A stretch of 39,224 nt of DNA from an uncultured Rhodothermaceae bacterium (GTDB taxonomy: Bacteria > Bacteroidota > Rhodothermia > Rhodothermales > Salinibacteraceae). The stretch spans positions 1 to 39,224 of the forward strand of contig CAJXLX010000017.1 in the NCBI GenBank assembly GCA_913056335.1. Direction: 5' to 3'. Made by a program: the position numbers and the translations under genes. This document shows positions 8,600-16,998 of the stretch, piece by piece (the first letter of the stretch is position 1; each line of letters opens with the position of its first letter). The notes under the pieces were generated by a model that worked only from the letters and a program-made list of their open reading frames with translations, searched no databases and was not told where the DNA came from.

Positions 8600-9352
8600 T
8601 TATTCGAGGCGGAAGGTGAAGGTGATGATCCCGGTCTGGTTCTCTTGCGGAGCGCCCTCGGGCAGGGCGTTGAATTGCCAGCGCGACAATGCGTTCATAA
8701 CGGCCTCGTCGAGCGCAGGGTCGCCCTTGATGAGCGGAATACGGCGCACAATGTTGCCCTGCGGATCGACGGTAATACGGACCCGCACGCGGGCATTCAC
8801 CTGTTCGTTGTAGGTGGGAAGCGGAGCGAACTGTGGATCGCGGTTGAGCCCCTCAATATCGTAGGGCGCGCTGCGGTCATCGTCGGTCGAGGTGCCGTCT
8901 TCGGCCTCCGTTTCGCCCTCATCGGTCGGAGCGTCGTCGGTCTCCGCGCCGTCGTCGGCCTCGGGATCCGGCTCCGCATCCGAGTTGTCGTCGCCCTCAG
9001 CGGGTTCGGTTTCGGGCGCGGGCGATTCCTCTTCGGGCTCTTCTTCCGTAGGCGGCACCGCCTCCTCGGCCGCGTCCGACTCAGGCAGCTCCACCGGCTC
9101 GTCCGGCGCTTCCTCGACCGGCTCGGTATCCGGCTGCTCCTCGGATTCAGGGGATTCAGGGGCGGGCTCGGGCGGCGTGGGCTCTTCGGCGGCCTCGACG
9201 GGCTGCCCCTGCGCCAGCGGACCAAACTCAACCTCCATGTATCCGATCTGTGGTGCATTGGGGCGACCTGCCGAAAGCACAGCAAAAAGCAAAAGCAGCA
9301 GCAGGTGCAGCCCCGCAGTCGTTCCCAGGCTGATCCAGTCGTGCCGAGTCAT
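8600..9352 (-). CDS. tonB: TonB-family energy transducer with a strongly acidic linker
   Basis: An inner-membrane protein that transmits proton-motive force to outer-membrane receptors. I chose the ATG at 9352 (MTRHDWISLGTT) because it puts a short charged N-terminus directly before the single membrane anchor HLLLLLLFAVLSAG. A longer start at 9376 adds eight residues. Residues about 50-165 are a low-complexity periplasmic linker of Glu, Asp, Pro, Ala and Ser, where most TonB proteins have a Pro/Lys repeat. The C-terminal domain (about 170-250) shows VRVRITVDPQGNIVRRIPL, the paired DEAVMNALSRWQFNALPEG and the final strand TGIITFTFRLE, which are typical TonB C-domain features. It ends 21 bases before the E1 gene on the same strand. 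No ExbB/ExbD is in view. Confidence 0.9.
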   Translation of the reverse strand: MTRHDWISLGTTAGLHLLLLLLFAVLSAGRPNAPQIGYMEVEFGPLAQGQPVEAAEEPTPPEPAPESPESEEQPDTEPVEEAPDEPVELPESDAAEEAVPPTEEEPEEESPAPETEPAEGDDNSDAEPDPEADDGAETDDAPTDEGETEAEDGTSTDDDRSAPYDIEGLNRDPQFAPLPTYNEQVNARVRVRITVDPQGNIVRRIPLIKGDPALDEAVMNALSRWQFNALPEGAPQENQTGIITFTFRLE

Positions 9353-9513
9353 AGCAGATGAGCCGTTGCGATGCAAAGAAACAGGCCGCTCTCATTTATT
9401 GCGCGTACGCCAGCCCCAACACGAAGATTCGGTGCCCCCGTGCGGCACAACTGGCCTACCGGCTGGGTACAGTCTGATGCACGTATTTTTTCCTCCACCT
9501 AATTCTGTTTTGC

Positions 9514-10614
9514 ATGCCTTCCTTGTCGCCGGTTGACGGCACCCAACGCCTTCATAACTTCTCCGCGGGCCCCGGTACGCTTCCTACCAGCGTGCTACAA
9601 GAGGTTCGCGACGAACTACCGGTATACGGCACCGCTGGCGCCTCCATTATGGAGATCAGTCACCGCTCGGCCGACTACGATGCCGTGGAGCAGAGCGCCC
9701 GCCGCCACCTGCGCCGCCTGCTGGGGCTGGACGACGACTGGCACATCTTGTTTCTGCAGGGCGGGGCCTCCATGCAGTTTCATCAGGTGCCGCTTAACTT
9801 CCTGCCGCCCGAGGGCCACGCCGACTACGTGCTCACCGGACGCTGGTCGGTCAAGGCGCTGCGCGAAGCGAAGCTCTTGGGTACCGCCCACACCGCCGCG
9901 ACCGCTGAAGACACCGACTTCACCACGATTCCTGATCGCGACACGTGGACGCTCTCGCCCGAAGCTGCGTACCTGCACATCACCTCCAATAATACCGTGC
10001 ACGGCACCCAGTTTTCGGGGGATCCGGAGGCCGAGGTGCCTATCGTGACCGATGCCTCCAGCGAGATCTTGAGCCGCCCGATGAACCTGGACCCGTACGG
10101 ACTCATCTACGCGGGGGCGCAGAAGAATATGGGGCCGGCCGGCGTTACGATCGTGCTCGTGCGCGATTCGTTTTTGGCGCAGCGTAACGACAATCTGCCT
10201 ACCATGCTCGATTACGGCACCCACGCCGAGCGTCGCTTCAACACACCGCCGGTCTTCCCCATCTACGTGGTCGAAAAGGTGCTGCGCTGGCTCCGCGATC
10301 AGGGCGGGGTCGAGGCGATGCATACGTTGAATCAGCAGAAGGCGGCGCTGCTTTACAATCGCATTGACCGCACCGATTTCTACGAGGGCATTGTGGCTCG
10401 CGACGCGCGCTCTACCATGAACCCGGTCTTCCGCCTGCACGACGACGCGCTGCAGCCGCGCTTCCTGCAGGAGGCGAAAGCCGAGGGCCTCATTAACCTG
10501 AAAGGCCACCGCTCCGTGGGCGGACTCCGCGCCTCTCTCTACAATGCGCTCCCTATGGAGGCCGTGGAGGCGCTCGTCGACTTTATGGATACGTTTGAGC
10601 AGCGGCATGGCTAA
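9514..10614 (+). CDS. serC: Phosphoserine aminotransferase
   Basis: A 366-residue class V PLP aminotransferase that converts 3-phosphohydroxypyruvate and glutamate to phosphoserine and 2-oxoglutarate, in serine and pyridoxal phosphate synthesis. Diagnostic features in order: NFSAGPGTLP near the start, SIMEISHRS (45-52), LFLQGGASMQF (79-89), TSNNTVHGTQF (158-167), VTDASSEILSRP, and the PLP lysine Lys204 in YAGAQKNMGPAG. FNTPPVFPIYV and the C-terminal KGHRSVGGLRASLYNA follow, where the conserved Arg residues bind substrate. The ATG at 9514 gives the usual short lead before HNFSAGP. It is divergent from tonB across about 160 bases and overlaps the next gene by 8 bases, so the two are translationally coupled. 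Confidence 0.96.
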   Translation: MPSLSPVDGTQRLHNFSAGPGTLPTSVLQEVRDELPVYGTAGASIMEISHRSADYDAVEQSARRHLRRLLGLDDDWHILFLQGGASMQFHQVPLNFLPPEGHADYVLTGRWSVKALREAKLLGTAHTAATAEDTDFTTIPDRDTWTLSPEAAYLHITSNNTVHGTQFSGDPEAEVPIVTDASSEILSRPMNLDPYGLIYAGAQKNMGPAGVTIVLVRDSFLAQRNDNLPTMLDYGTHAERRFNTPPVFPIYVVEKVLRWLRDQGGVEAMHTLNQQKAALLYNRIDRTDFYEGIVARDARSTMNPVFRLHDDALQPRFLQEAKAEGLINLKGHRSVGGLRASLYNALPMEAVEALVDFMDTFEQRHG

Positions 10615-11239
10615 GCCAGTTCAGGGGGATACGGAGGCCGCCGTGCATGTGCTGGGCTTTCCCGGCGCAGAAGAGCTCGACGTGGTGGGGCCGTACGAGT
10701 GCTTTCAGACGTGGCACACCCAGGCTGCAGGCTGGCCCTGCCGTGTCGTGGCGCGGTCTGATGCGCCGTTTACCGGGGCCAAGGGCCTCACCATTACGCC
10801 GCACAGTCGGCTGGATGCAACATCGCTCCCAAACATCCTGGTGATTCCAGGCGGCGAAGGCAGCCGCTCTGTTGCACGGAGCGAGGTTGTACTGAACCGC
10901 ATTCGCATGTGCCTGGACCGTGGGGGCACGGTAGCTTCGGTATGCACGGGCGTGCGGGTCTTGCACGCTGCCGGCGTGCTGCAAGGCCGCACCGTCTCCA
11001 CGCATCACAGCGCGCATGACGAGGTTCGCAGCTGGCCGAATGTACAGCTCGCCCAAAAACGCGTCACCCGCGACGGTCCGGTGTGGACAGCCGCGGGTGT
11101 GTCGTCGGGCCTTGATCTGGCCCTGGCCCTTGTGGAGGCGAAGGGCGGCCCTTCGGACCGGCAGATCGTATCGCGCTACGTCGAGTATCCGCCCGACAGC
11201 GGCGCTGCTCCGCCTCCCCCTGAACGCATTCCTGTTTGA
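10607..11239 (+). CDS. DJ-1/PfpI family protein
   Basis: A 210-residue class I glutamine-amidotransferase-like (DJ-1/PfpI/ThiJ) protein. Visible features are the early acidic residues in FPGAEELDVVGPYE (18-31), NILVIPGGEGSR (76-87), the nucleophile-elbow cysteine Cys113 in VASVCTGVRVLHAAG, and THHSAHDE with a candidate His. The layout resembles the branch that includes isonitrile hydratases and the N-terminal half of GATase-type AraC regulators, but there is no DNA-binding domain. The ATG at 10607 overlaps the serC stop (ATGGCTAA), pointing to coupled translation with serC. Possible roles are a small hydrolase or a stress protein for metabolite repair. The actual reaction is unknown. Confidence 0.85.
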   Translation: MAKPVQGDTEAAVHVLGFPGAEELDVVGPYECFQTWHTQAAGWPCRVVARSDAPFTGAKGLTITPHSRLDATSLPNILVIPGGEGSRSVARSEVVLNRIRMCLDRGGTVASVCTGVRVLHAAGVLQGRTVSTHHSAHDEVRSWPNVQLAQKRVTRDGPVWTAAGVSSGLDLALALVEAKGGPSDRQIVSRYVEYPPDSGAAPPPPERIPV

Positions 11240-11250
11240 GCGCGCCTGCG

Positions 11251-12855
11251 TTAGAGTCCGCTGAAGAGGCGCACGTTGGTCTGTAGCTCAATGCCGCCGA
11301 GCAGGCTCCATTCCGAAATGCCATCGACCCCGTCGAAGCGGCTCCGATGATGCTGGGTCATGAGCACCGGGCCCAGTTCCATCGTGGAGATGCCCAGATC
11401 GAAGCGGTAGCGCAGCGCCAGGCGAGCCGTGCCTTGCGTGTTGGCACTCCCTGCATCGGTGATGAACCCCCAGCTCTGGTCGGCTTGCCCCCACACATCA
11501 ACAACGAGCGGGGCCGCCCCCAACTGAAACGGACGCTCCCACTGAGCCAGCAGGCTCACGCCCGCCTGGCGCGCGTCGGGGCGCGTCTCGAAGATGGAGG
11601 GCCGGTCGCGGAAGTACGTGGGGCCGAGCACAACGCGGTACGCATAGCCGGGGCGCTGTACGTCGATTCCCATGAGCATGCGCAGGCGCTGATCGCTCTT
11701 GCCGAAGTTCTGCTGCTGGAAGGGCGTGTCTTCGAGTGCAGCATCACCGATGAACATGAAGGCACGCTCCTGCCCGATGCGTGTGGCAAACTGCGCCCCG
11801 TAGGGCACATCATGGTGATCGCCATCGGATCCCAGCGTAGGCTGTGAGATCGCGAATACGCCGGCCTGAAACCACAGGTCTTCGCTGGTATGCCAGCGCA
11901 GCGCGGTGGTGATGTCGCCCCGCCCCCGGGTGGCGCTGTACTCCCGATTCGGATTGCGCGGTAGCGTGGCACGGTTCGCTCCGGCCATGAACCCAACGCG
12001 GGTAATCCACTCCAGCTTCGCCTGACTGGGGCGGTCGCGGTATACAATCTCGCGGCGCGTAACCTGCGGGGCAGGCTGCTCTACCGAGATTGGCTGAAAC
12101 AGCGCCAGTTCGCGCGGCTGCGTCCGCTCAAGCGGCGGGTCTTGGCGCACCGTCAGGTAGAACGACACGCGTTCGCCGCCTGGGGCCGTGCTCTGCAGCT
12201 TTCCATGCAGTTCACGCGTGAGCGGCAGGTCGTTGAGGCGGTGCGTGGTGGCCCGTACCGGAGCCAGCGACAGCGCCCGGCTGTTCGCGCCCGTGTACCA
12301 CTCATATACGTCAATGACCGTCTGCTCGCCCGGAATGGTCTCCAGCGCCTCAATGCCCGCCGGATAGGCCACATCGTAAAAGTCGTCGGCAGGGGGGCGG
12401 ATGATGAAGCGCGCAGGCCGCTCGCCGCGAAGCACTTCGGGCGCGATCCGCACTTCGGTGATATCGCCATTACGCGTGAGGGTAGCGTGCTGCAGGTTTA
12501 CATCAAAGCCGTACCGGGCGTCGCGAAAGGTAATCGCGTGGCGGTCTTGGGGACCGCGCGGAATGCGAATGAGCCCCAGGCTATCGGGCGGGGCATTGCC
12601 CTCCTGATACCACAGGCTGGGCGCCTGCACCACGTCTTCCCCACGCTCAATGCGCACCTGCACGTCTTGCACCGAGGGCGCTACCGGCGTTGGAATGAGA
12701 CGAGATTCGGAGGAGGGCGATTGCGCTGCGGCAGGCAGCACGCTTGCAGCCAGCAGAACCACAGGAAGCAGCACGGAGAGCATAAGCGTACCCGATCTGC
12801 CCAGCGCACGAATACGACAGATTGTTGGAGACAGTAAGCGAAATATATTTGTCAT
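11251..12855 (-). CDS. Secreted envelope protein, probable outer-membrane beta barrel, no family recognised
   Basis: About 534 residues from the ATG at 12855. An N-terminal basic stretch (ICRIRALGR) and hydrophobic core end in SVLPAAAQ, a clear signal peptide. The middle (about 50-270) looks like beta-sandwich domains. From about residue 290 the chain is rich in alternating aromatic and polar strands with Arg, such as GDITTALRWHTSEDLWFQAG and YAYRVVLGPTYFRDRPSIFE. It ends in short strands (SEWSLLGGIELQTNVRLFSGL). This pattern fits an outer-membrane barrel. A start at 12981 is open, but the extra 42 residues are Cys/Arg-rich and would precede the signal sequence. It is convergent with the DJ-1 gene (11 bases apart) and divergent from tetR. 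The function is unknown. Confidence 0.65.
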   Translation of the reverse strand: MTNIFRLLSPTICRIRALGRSGTLMLSVLLPVVLLAASVLPAAAQSPSSESRLIPTPVAPSVQDVQVRIERGEDVVQAPSLWYQEGNAPPDSLGLIRIPRGPQDRHAITFRDARYGFDVNLQHATLTRNGDITEVRIAPEVLRGERPARFIIRPPADDFYDVAYPAGIEALETIPGEQTVIDVYEWYTGANSRALSLAPVRATTHRLNDLPLTRELHGKLQSTAPGGERVSFYLTVRQDPPLERTQPRELALFQPISVEQPAPQVTRREIVYRDRPSQAKLEWITRVGFMAGANRATLPRNPNREYSATRGRGDITTALRWHTSEDLWFQAGVFAISQPTLGSDGDHHDVPYGAQFATRIGQERAFMFIGDAALEDTPFQQQNFGKSDQRLRMLMGIDVQRPGYAYRVVLGPTYFRDRPSIFETRPDARQAGVSLLAQWERPFQLGAAPLVVDVWGQADQSWGFITDAGSANTQGTARLALRYRFDLGISTMELGPVLMTQHHRSRFDGVDGISEWSLLGGIELQTNVRLFSGL

Positions 12856-13239
12856 GATAAACACCTTGGGGGGTGAGCAGTCAGCGAATCGGCACCGTGC
12901 CGGTCGCATCCGCATCGGTGCGGCGCATCTACACAATACGTAGTCTGTTGCGTGGAGCGGTACGGTCTTGGCTGATGCCACCCCGACTACCTGCGCATCT
13001 GCAGGCGACTTCTGGCGCGCTGGCTATGCGCCAAACACGACAACCCCGTGTGCACCGTGCGCCACACCCGTACACGCTGCCTCGGTCTGTACTATCTCCG
13101 ACTTTTGCCGGACCTGGTGCTATGGTCCCTCTTTTGGCAGGCTATCCGCCATCCTTTCTGTTCATTCACAACAGATTACGGGCTCCTTCACCCAAATGAA
13201 TGAACTCTCGCCCCCCAGAATGACTTAACGTTCATCGAA
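12856..13239. promoter_or_regulatory. Divergent intergenic region between envelope gene and tetR
   Basis: No gene is seen on either strand. Near the envelope gene a palindrome CGGCAC-C-GTGCCG sits at 12890-12902, about 35 bases upstream of that start codon, where an operator could lie. Near tetR the direct repeat GAATGACT occurs at 13218-13225 and 13237-13244, 19 bases apart start to start, and the second copy runs into the TetR-type palindrome. The last 100 bases are more A/T-rich, as expected for a promoter. Confidence 0.4.
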
Positions 13240-13253
13240 TGACTGACCAGTCA
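13240..13253. promoter_or_regulatory. Probable TetR operator
   Basis: TGACTG-AC-CAGTCA is a palindrome with perfect 6-base arms and a 2-base centre, flanked by further symmetric AT pairs. This is the size and style of a TetR-family operator. It lies 18 bases upstream of the chosen tetR start codon (13272), so the regulator is likely to repress its own operon. An in-frame ATG at 13239 lies at the edge of this palindrome, which is one reason to prefer the later start. Confidence 0.55.
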
Positions 13254-13271
13254 CATTTTCCTGTGTTCTGC

Positions 13272-13967
13272 ATGGCCACTGATTCTGATGCTCCGTTGTC
13301 GCGCCGCGAGCGCGAGCGCCGTACCCGGCGCCAGGCCATGCTACGTGCTGCCGAGTCGGTGTTCGCTGAAAAGGGCTACGACCACGCTACGCTGGAAGAG
13401 ATTGCCGAGCGGGCCGAGTTCGGAAAGGGCACGCTCTACAACTATTTCGAAGGCGGCAAAGAGGGCATTTTCTTTGCCGTTCTCGACACCATCTACGATG
13501 AGCTGTGCGACCTGATTGCTGAGAGCGTAGCCGAGGCCCTCGCCTCCGACCGCGTTGACCCGCGCGCTTGCTACCATACCCTGGTCGGAAAGGCTATCGA
13601 TTTCTATCACGATCGCGAAGACCTCTTTGTGATCCTGATCAAAGAGGCCTATCGCATGTGCTTTAGCCACGATGCCAGCAAAGTCGCGTACTTTCAGCGC
13701 CAGCAAGAGCGCATGGTAAACGCACTGTTGCCCATGCTTCAGCAAGCCGACGAGAACGGGGCGCTGCGCGACCTGCCGCTGGAAGCGATGGCGCATCTTC
13801 TCATCGAAAATATTGATGGGCTCATTGTGCACCGTGCCATTATGGCCAACCACCCCAACCGGCCCACGTCGTGCCAGCATCAATCAATTCTGGACGATCC
13901 CGAGAAAGCAGCTACGTTCCTTACTACGATGCTCTTTGACGGCGTAGCGGCGCCCCCGTCTGCATAG
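13272..13967 (+). CDS. TetR/AcrR family transcriptional regulator
   Basis: A 231-residue repressor. The N-terminal helix-turn-helix is clear: RRTRRQAMLRAAESVFAEKG, then ATLEEIAERAEFGKGTLYNY, with the typical YNYF end of the recognition helix. The rest is the all-helical ligand-binding domain with DREDLFVILIKEAYRM and a C-terminal dimer region. The start at ATG 13272 follows the operator-like palindrome. An upstream in-frame ATG at 13239 would add eleven unremarkable residues. The gene is first in a run of four genes on the same strand (outer-membrane channel, adaptor, RND pump), so it most likely controls this efflux system and releases DNA when it binds a pump substrate. The ligand is not predictable. 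Confidence 0.92.
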   Translation: MATDSDAPLSRRERERRTRRQAMLRAAESVFAEKGYDHATLEEIAERAEFGKGTLYNYFEGGKEGIFFAVLDTIYDELCDLIAESVAEALASDRVDPRACYHTLVGKAIDFYHDREDLFVILIKEAYRMCFSHDASKVAYFQRQQERMVNALLPMLQQADENGALRDLPLEAMAHLLIENIDGLIVHRAIMANHPNRPTSCQHQSILDDPEKAATFLTTMLFDGVAAPPSA

Positions 13968-14017
13968 TGTTGGAGATGCGGCCTGCGTTGTCTTCCCTTG
14001 AACTTGCTTTTTGATTC

Positions 14018-15649
14018 ATGACTCGTTTTTCGCTTGCGTATGCTGCGCTTTGTGTCTGTCTGGGCCTGATGGCGGCACCAGGGCCTTTGGCCTCCGCCCA
14101 AGACCGCCCCGACCGCGATGCGCTGCTCAACGATGCCAGCAGTGAGGCCCCGGCGGTGCTCTCACTCGACGAGGCCGTGCAGATTGCGCTGGTCCACAAC
14201 TATGCGCTGCGCCAGACTCGCTTAGATCAGGAGAACGCAGAGCTTCAGGTGGGAGAAGCTTGGGGGCAGCTCATCCCCAGCGTAACGCTCAACAGCAGTT
14301 ATACGCGCAGCGTGCGCTCGCCCAACCCGTTTGCCGGAAGCGAAGCGGGCGGGCTGTTCGAGTCGCTCGGCTTCGTGGACTGGCTTTCATTTAACGAAGA
14401 GGCCCGCACCGACGACAACCCGGACACGCAGCCGATTTCGTTTCCGGAGTTTCAGGAGGAGCAGCAGCAGGGGCTGCGCGAGGCGGGCATCTCGCCCAGT
14501 GGGAGCGGCAACCCCTTTGCTGTACCCAACCAGTTCGAGGCGGGCGTTACCGTGTCGCAGGTGCTGTTCAACGCGTCGGCCTTTGCCGCGGTGCGCGGCG
14601 CCGACCGGCTGCGTGAGATTCGCGAGCGCGGCACCGATCGCGAAGAGCAACTGCTTATCGACGAGGTGCGCGCCACGTACTACCAGGCTGTGCTGGCGCG
14701 CGAGCGGGCCCGCGTTACCCAGCAGAGCGTAGACCGTGTGCAGCGCACCGTGCGCGAGATCTCGCAGGCGGTGGAGCAGGGCACTGCGCCCAAGTTCGAC
14801 CGCCTGAGCGCCGAGGTCGAGCTTTCGAACCTGCGCGCCAATCTCACCGATGCCTCCAACCAGGCCGAACTCGCGGTAAATGCCCTTAAGAACGTGCTGG
14901 GCATTCCAATAGATACGCCGATTGTGCTGGGCGACGACCTGGACGCGCCCGCAGCGCCCGAGGCCATCGGCGAGTTCACCATTGCAAGCGCGACCGACAT
15001 GGCCCTGCGCCACCGTCCCGACCTGCGGCAGGCCCAGCTTGCAGTCGAGCTCACCGAGATCGACCGCTCCATCACACGTGGCGGGCTCTTTCCTACGGTC
15101 AGCGCCTTTGCGAGTGCAAACTACGTAGGCTCCGTCCCCGACAGTCGTACCGTTACGCTCTCTGACCCCGACGACCCGTTCGCCTTTGACCAAGAAACGC
15201 GCGGCTTCTTTGACACCGCCTACTGGGATCAGTCGGTGAACGTGGGGCTGAGCCTGACCTGGAATATCTTCGACGGCAACCAGACGCGCCGCCAAGTGCA
15301 GCAGCGCACGATTGCAGTAGAGCAGGCCCGCATCGACCGCGAGCGCGCTCGCGAGGGCGTCAAGCTGGAGGTGGAGCAGGCGCTGCGTAACCTGCGCGCT
15401 GCGCAGCAGCGCCTGGATAGCCAGACGGAAAATGTGGAGCGCGCCGAGCTCAACTACGAGTTTGCGCAGCAGCGCTTGCAAGAAGGCGTGGCGCGCCCCA
15501 TTGAAGAGCGCGAGGCCTCGCAGCAGCTCGACCAGGCCCGCCTCAACCGCCTGCAAGCCGCCTTCGACTACGTCTCGGCGCTGAGCGCGCTCGAAACGGC
15601 CGTGGGGCGCCCGCTGCGCTCCGATCCTGATGCGACCTTCCAGTTTTAA
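14018..15649 (+). CDS. TolC-family outer-membrane efflux protein
   Basis: A 543-residue outer-membrane channel for tripartite efflux. The signal peptide ends in LASAQ (about residues 1-28). Two OEP repeats follow: the first begins LSLDEAVQIALVHNYALRQT, the second EFTIASATDMALRHRPDLRQ. Long coiled-coil stretches rich in Ala, Gln, Arg and Glu are present (for example LEVEQALRNLRAAQQRLDSQ and the end ALSALETAVGRPL). An insert of about 80 acidic residues after the first strand (around 100-165) makes it somewhat longer than E. coli TolC. It exports substrates delivered by the RND pump encoded two genes downstream. Spacing is 50 bases from tetR and 93 to the adaptor gene, consistent with one operon. 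Confidence 0.93.
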   Translation: MTRFSLAYAALCVCLGLMAAPGPLASAQDRPDRDALLNDASSEAPAVLSLDEAVQIALVHNYALRQTRLDQENAELQVGEAWGQLIPSVTLNSSYTRSVRSPNPFAGSEAGGLFESLGFVDWLSFNEEARTDDNPDTQPISFPEFQEEQQQGLREAGISPSGSGNPFAVPNQFEAGVTVSQVLFNASAFAAVRGADRLREIRERGTDREEQLLIDEVRATYYQAVLARERARVTQQSVDRVQRTVREISQAVEQGTAPKFDRLSAEVELSNLRANLTDASNQAELAVNALKNVLGIPIDTPIVLGDDLDAPAAPEAIGEFTIASATDMALRHRPDLRQAQLAVELTEIDRSITRGGLFPTVSAFASANYVGSVPDSRTVTLSDPDDPFAFDQETRGFFDTAYWDQSVNVGLSLTWNIFDGNQTRRQVQQRTIAVEQARIDRERAREGVKLEVEQALRNLRAAQQRLDSQTENVERAELNYEFAQQRLQEGVARPIEEREASQQLDQARLNRLQAAFDYVSALSALETAVGRPLRSDPDATFQF

Positions 15650-15742
15650 AGCCGCCCTTCGGTTTTAGCTGATGCACAGGGGCTCTCGCGCCCATCTGTG
15701 CTGTATCATCCCTTTTGCTTTCTGCCTTTTTGCTCTGTCTCC

Positions 15743-16909
15743 ATGCGTACCGCTCTTATGCCGCTGCGTTTTCCCTTTGCTTTTGCCGTTGCCGCCCTGA
15801 TGGCGTGGACGGGGTGCACCTCCGAAGAGGTCACTGAATCTGCCGATGAGGGCGTGCCCGTGACTGTGCTGCAGGCCAGCGCCCAATCGTTTCAGGACCG
15901 CCTCGACCTGACCGGCACCCTTGAAACCAACGACGATGCTATCCTCTCTGCTGAGTTGGGTGGGCGCTTGCAGTCGCGCGTGGCACTCGGCACCCAGGTG
16001 CAGGCCGGAGCGACCATTGCCCGCGTTGACCCGACACAGGCCCGCGCCGCGCAGCGCCAGGCCGAGGCCCAGCTGCGCGCTGCGCGTGCTGCCGAAGCAC
16101 AGGCCCAGGACAGCTTCAACCGCCAGGAGCCCCTCTACCGCGATTCGGTGATCAGCGCTATTGAGTTTGAAAATGTGCGGGCGCAGCTCAACCAGGCCGA
16201 AGCCCAGGTCGAACAAGCCGAAGCCGCACTGGAACAGGCGCAAGACCGCCTCAACAACACCACCATTAGCGCCCCCTTTGCCGGCTCAGTTCAGGAGCAC
16301 TTTGTGCAGGTGGGCGAACAGGTGGGAGCCGGTGCCCCTGTGCTGCGCATGGTAAGCACCGAGCGCATGTACCTGAACGTAGGCGTGCCCGAACGCTACA
16401 TCAACGACATCGACCCCGACGCGGCGGTCGATGTGCGCTTTCGGTCGCTCGCTGGCGAATCCATACAGGGCCGCATTGCCTTTGTGGGCGGCACCGTGAA
16501 CCCGCGTAACCGCACGTTTCGGGTGGAGGTGGAGCTCGACAATGGCAACGGACGCCTGCACCCGGATATGGTAGGTCGCGTGCTGCTTCCGCGTCAGCAG
16601 TTGGAGGATGTGGTGGTCGTGCCTCGCCGCGCCATTGAACGCGATGAAGACGGCTACCGCCTCTACGTGGTCGCCAATCCCGACGGCGATACGCCGCGCG
16701 TAGAGAGCCGCTTGGTTACACTCGGACCCACCGCGCAGGGCCGCACCGCCATCCTCGACGGCCTGGAGCCGGGCGCCGCGGTCATCGTCACCGGCCAGAA
16801 CAATGCGGCCGAGGGCGACCGCGCCAACATCGTGGAGCGCTACGCCACGCTCGACGACGCGATGATCGACCCGGAATCGACGCAGCGTCCCGTATCCACA
16901 TCGCGCTAA
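15743..16909 (+). CDS. RND efflux periplasmic adaptor (membrane fusion protein), lipoprotein
   Basis: 388 residues from the ATG at 15743. The signal ends in a lipobox-like LMAWTGC, so Cys25 is probably lipidated and anchors the protein to the inner membrane. Next come the barrel-sandwich start (DRLDLTGTLETNDDAILSAE, GRLQSRVALGTQVQAGATIA), a coiled-coil hairpin (about 100-170, rich in Ala, Gln, Glu), and the second lipoyl half (TISAPFAGSVQEHFVQVGEQ). A beta-barrel and membrane-proximal domain with GLEPGAAVIVTGQNNAAEGD close the chain. It links the RND pump to the TolC channel. An upstream in-frame start at 15698 would place an odd 15 residues before the signal, so I prefer 15743. Confidence 0.92.
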   Translation: MRTALMPLRFPFAFAVAALMAWTGCTSEEVTESADEGVPVTVLQASAQSFQDRLDLTGTLETNDDAILSAELGGRLQSRVALGTQVQAGATIARVDPTQARAAQRQAEAQLRAARAAEAQAQDSFNRQEPLYRDSVISAIEFENVRAQLNQAEAQVEQAEAALEQAQDRLNNTTISAPFAGSVQEHFVQVGEQVGAGAPVLRMVSTERMYLNVGVPERYINDIDPDAAVDVRFRSLAGESIQGRIAFVGGTVNPRNRTFRVEVELDNGNGRLHPDMVGRVLLPRQQLEDVVVVPRRAIERDEDGYRLYVVANPDGDTPRVESRLVTLGPTAQGRTAILDGLEPGAAVIVTGQNNAAEGDRANIVERYATLDDAMIDPESTQRPVSTSR

Positions 16910-16998
16910 CGGGCCCGCGCTAACTAACCGGTGCGTGCCCCGGCCTGTGGGGCTCGTGCCTCCTGTGCGCTCTTTCTATTGCTTTCCTCTGTGCCTCC

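Noticed and set aside
7133-9361. Open frame of 742 codons on the + strand
   Set aside because: It covers the E1 dehydrogenase and tonB genes in antisense. Its Gly/Arg/Leu-rich run at the end is the complement of the acidic TonB linker.
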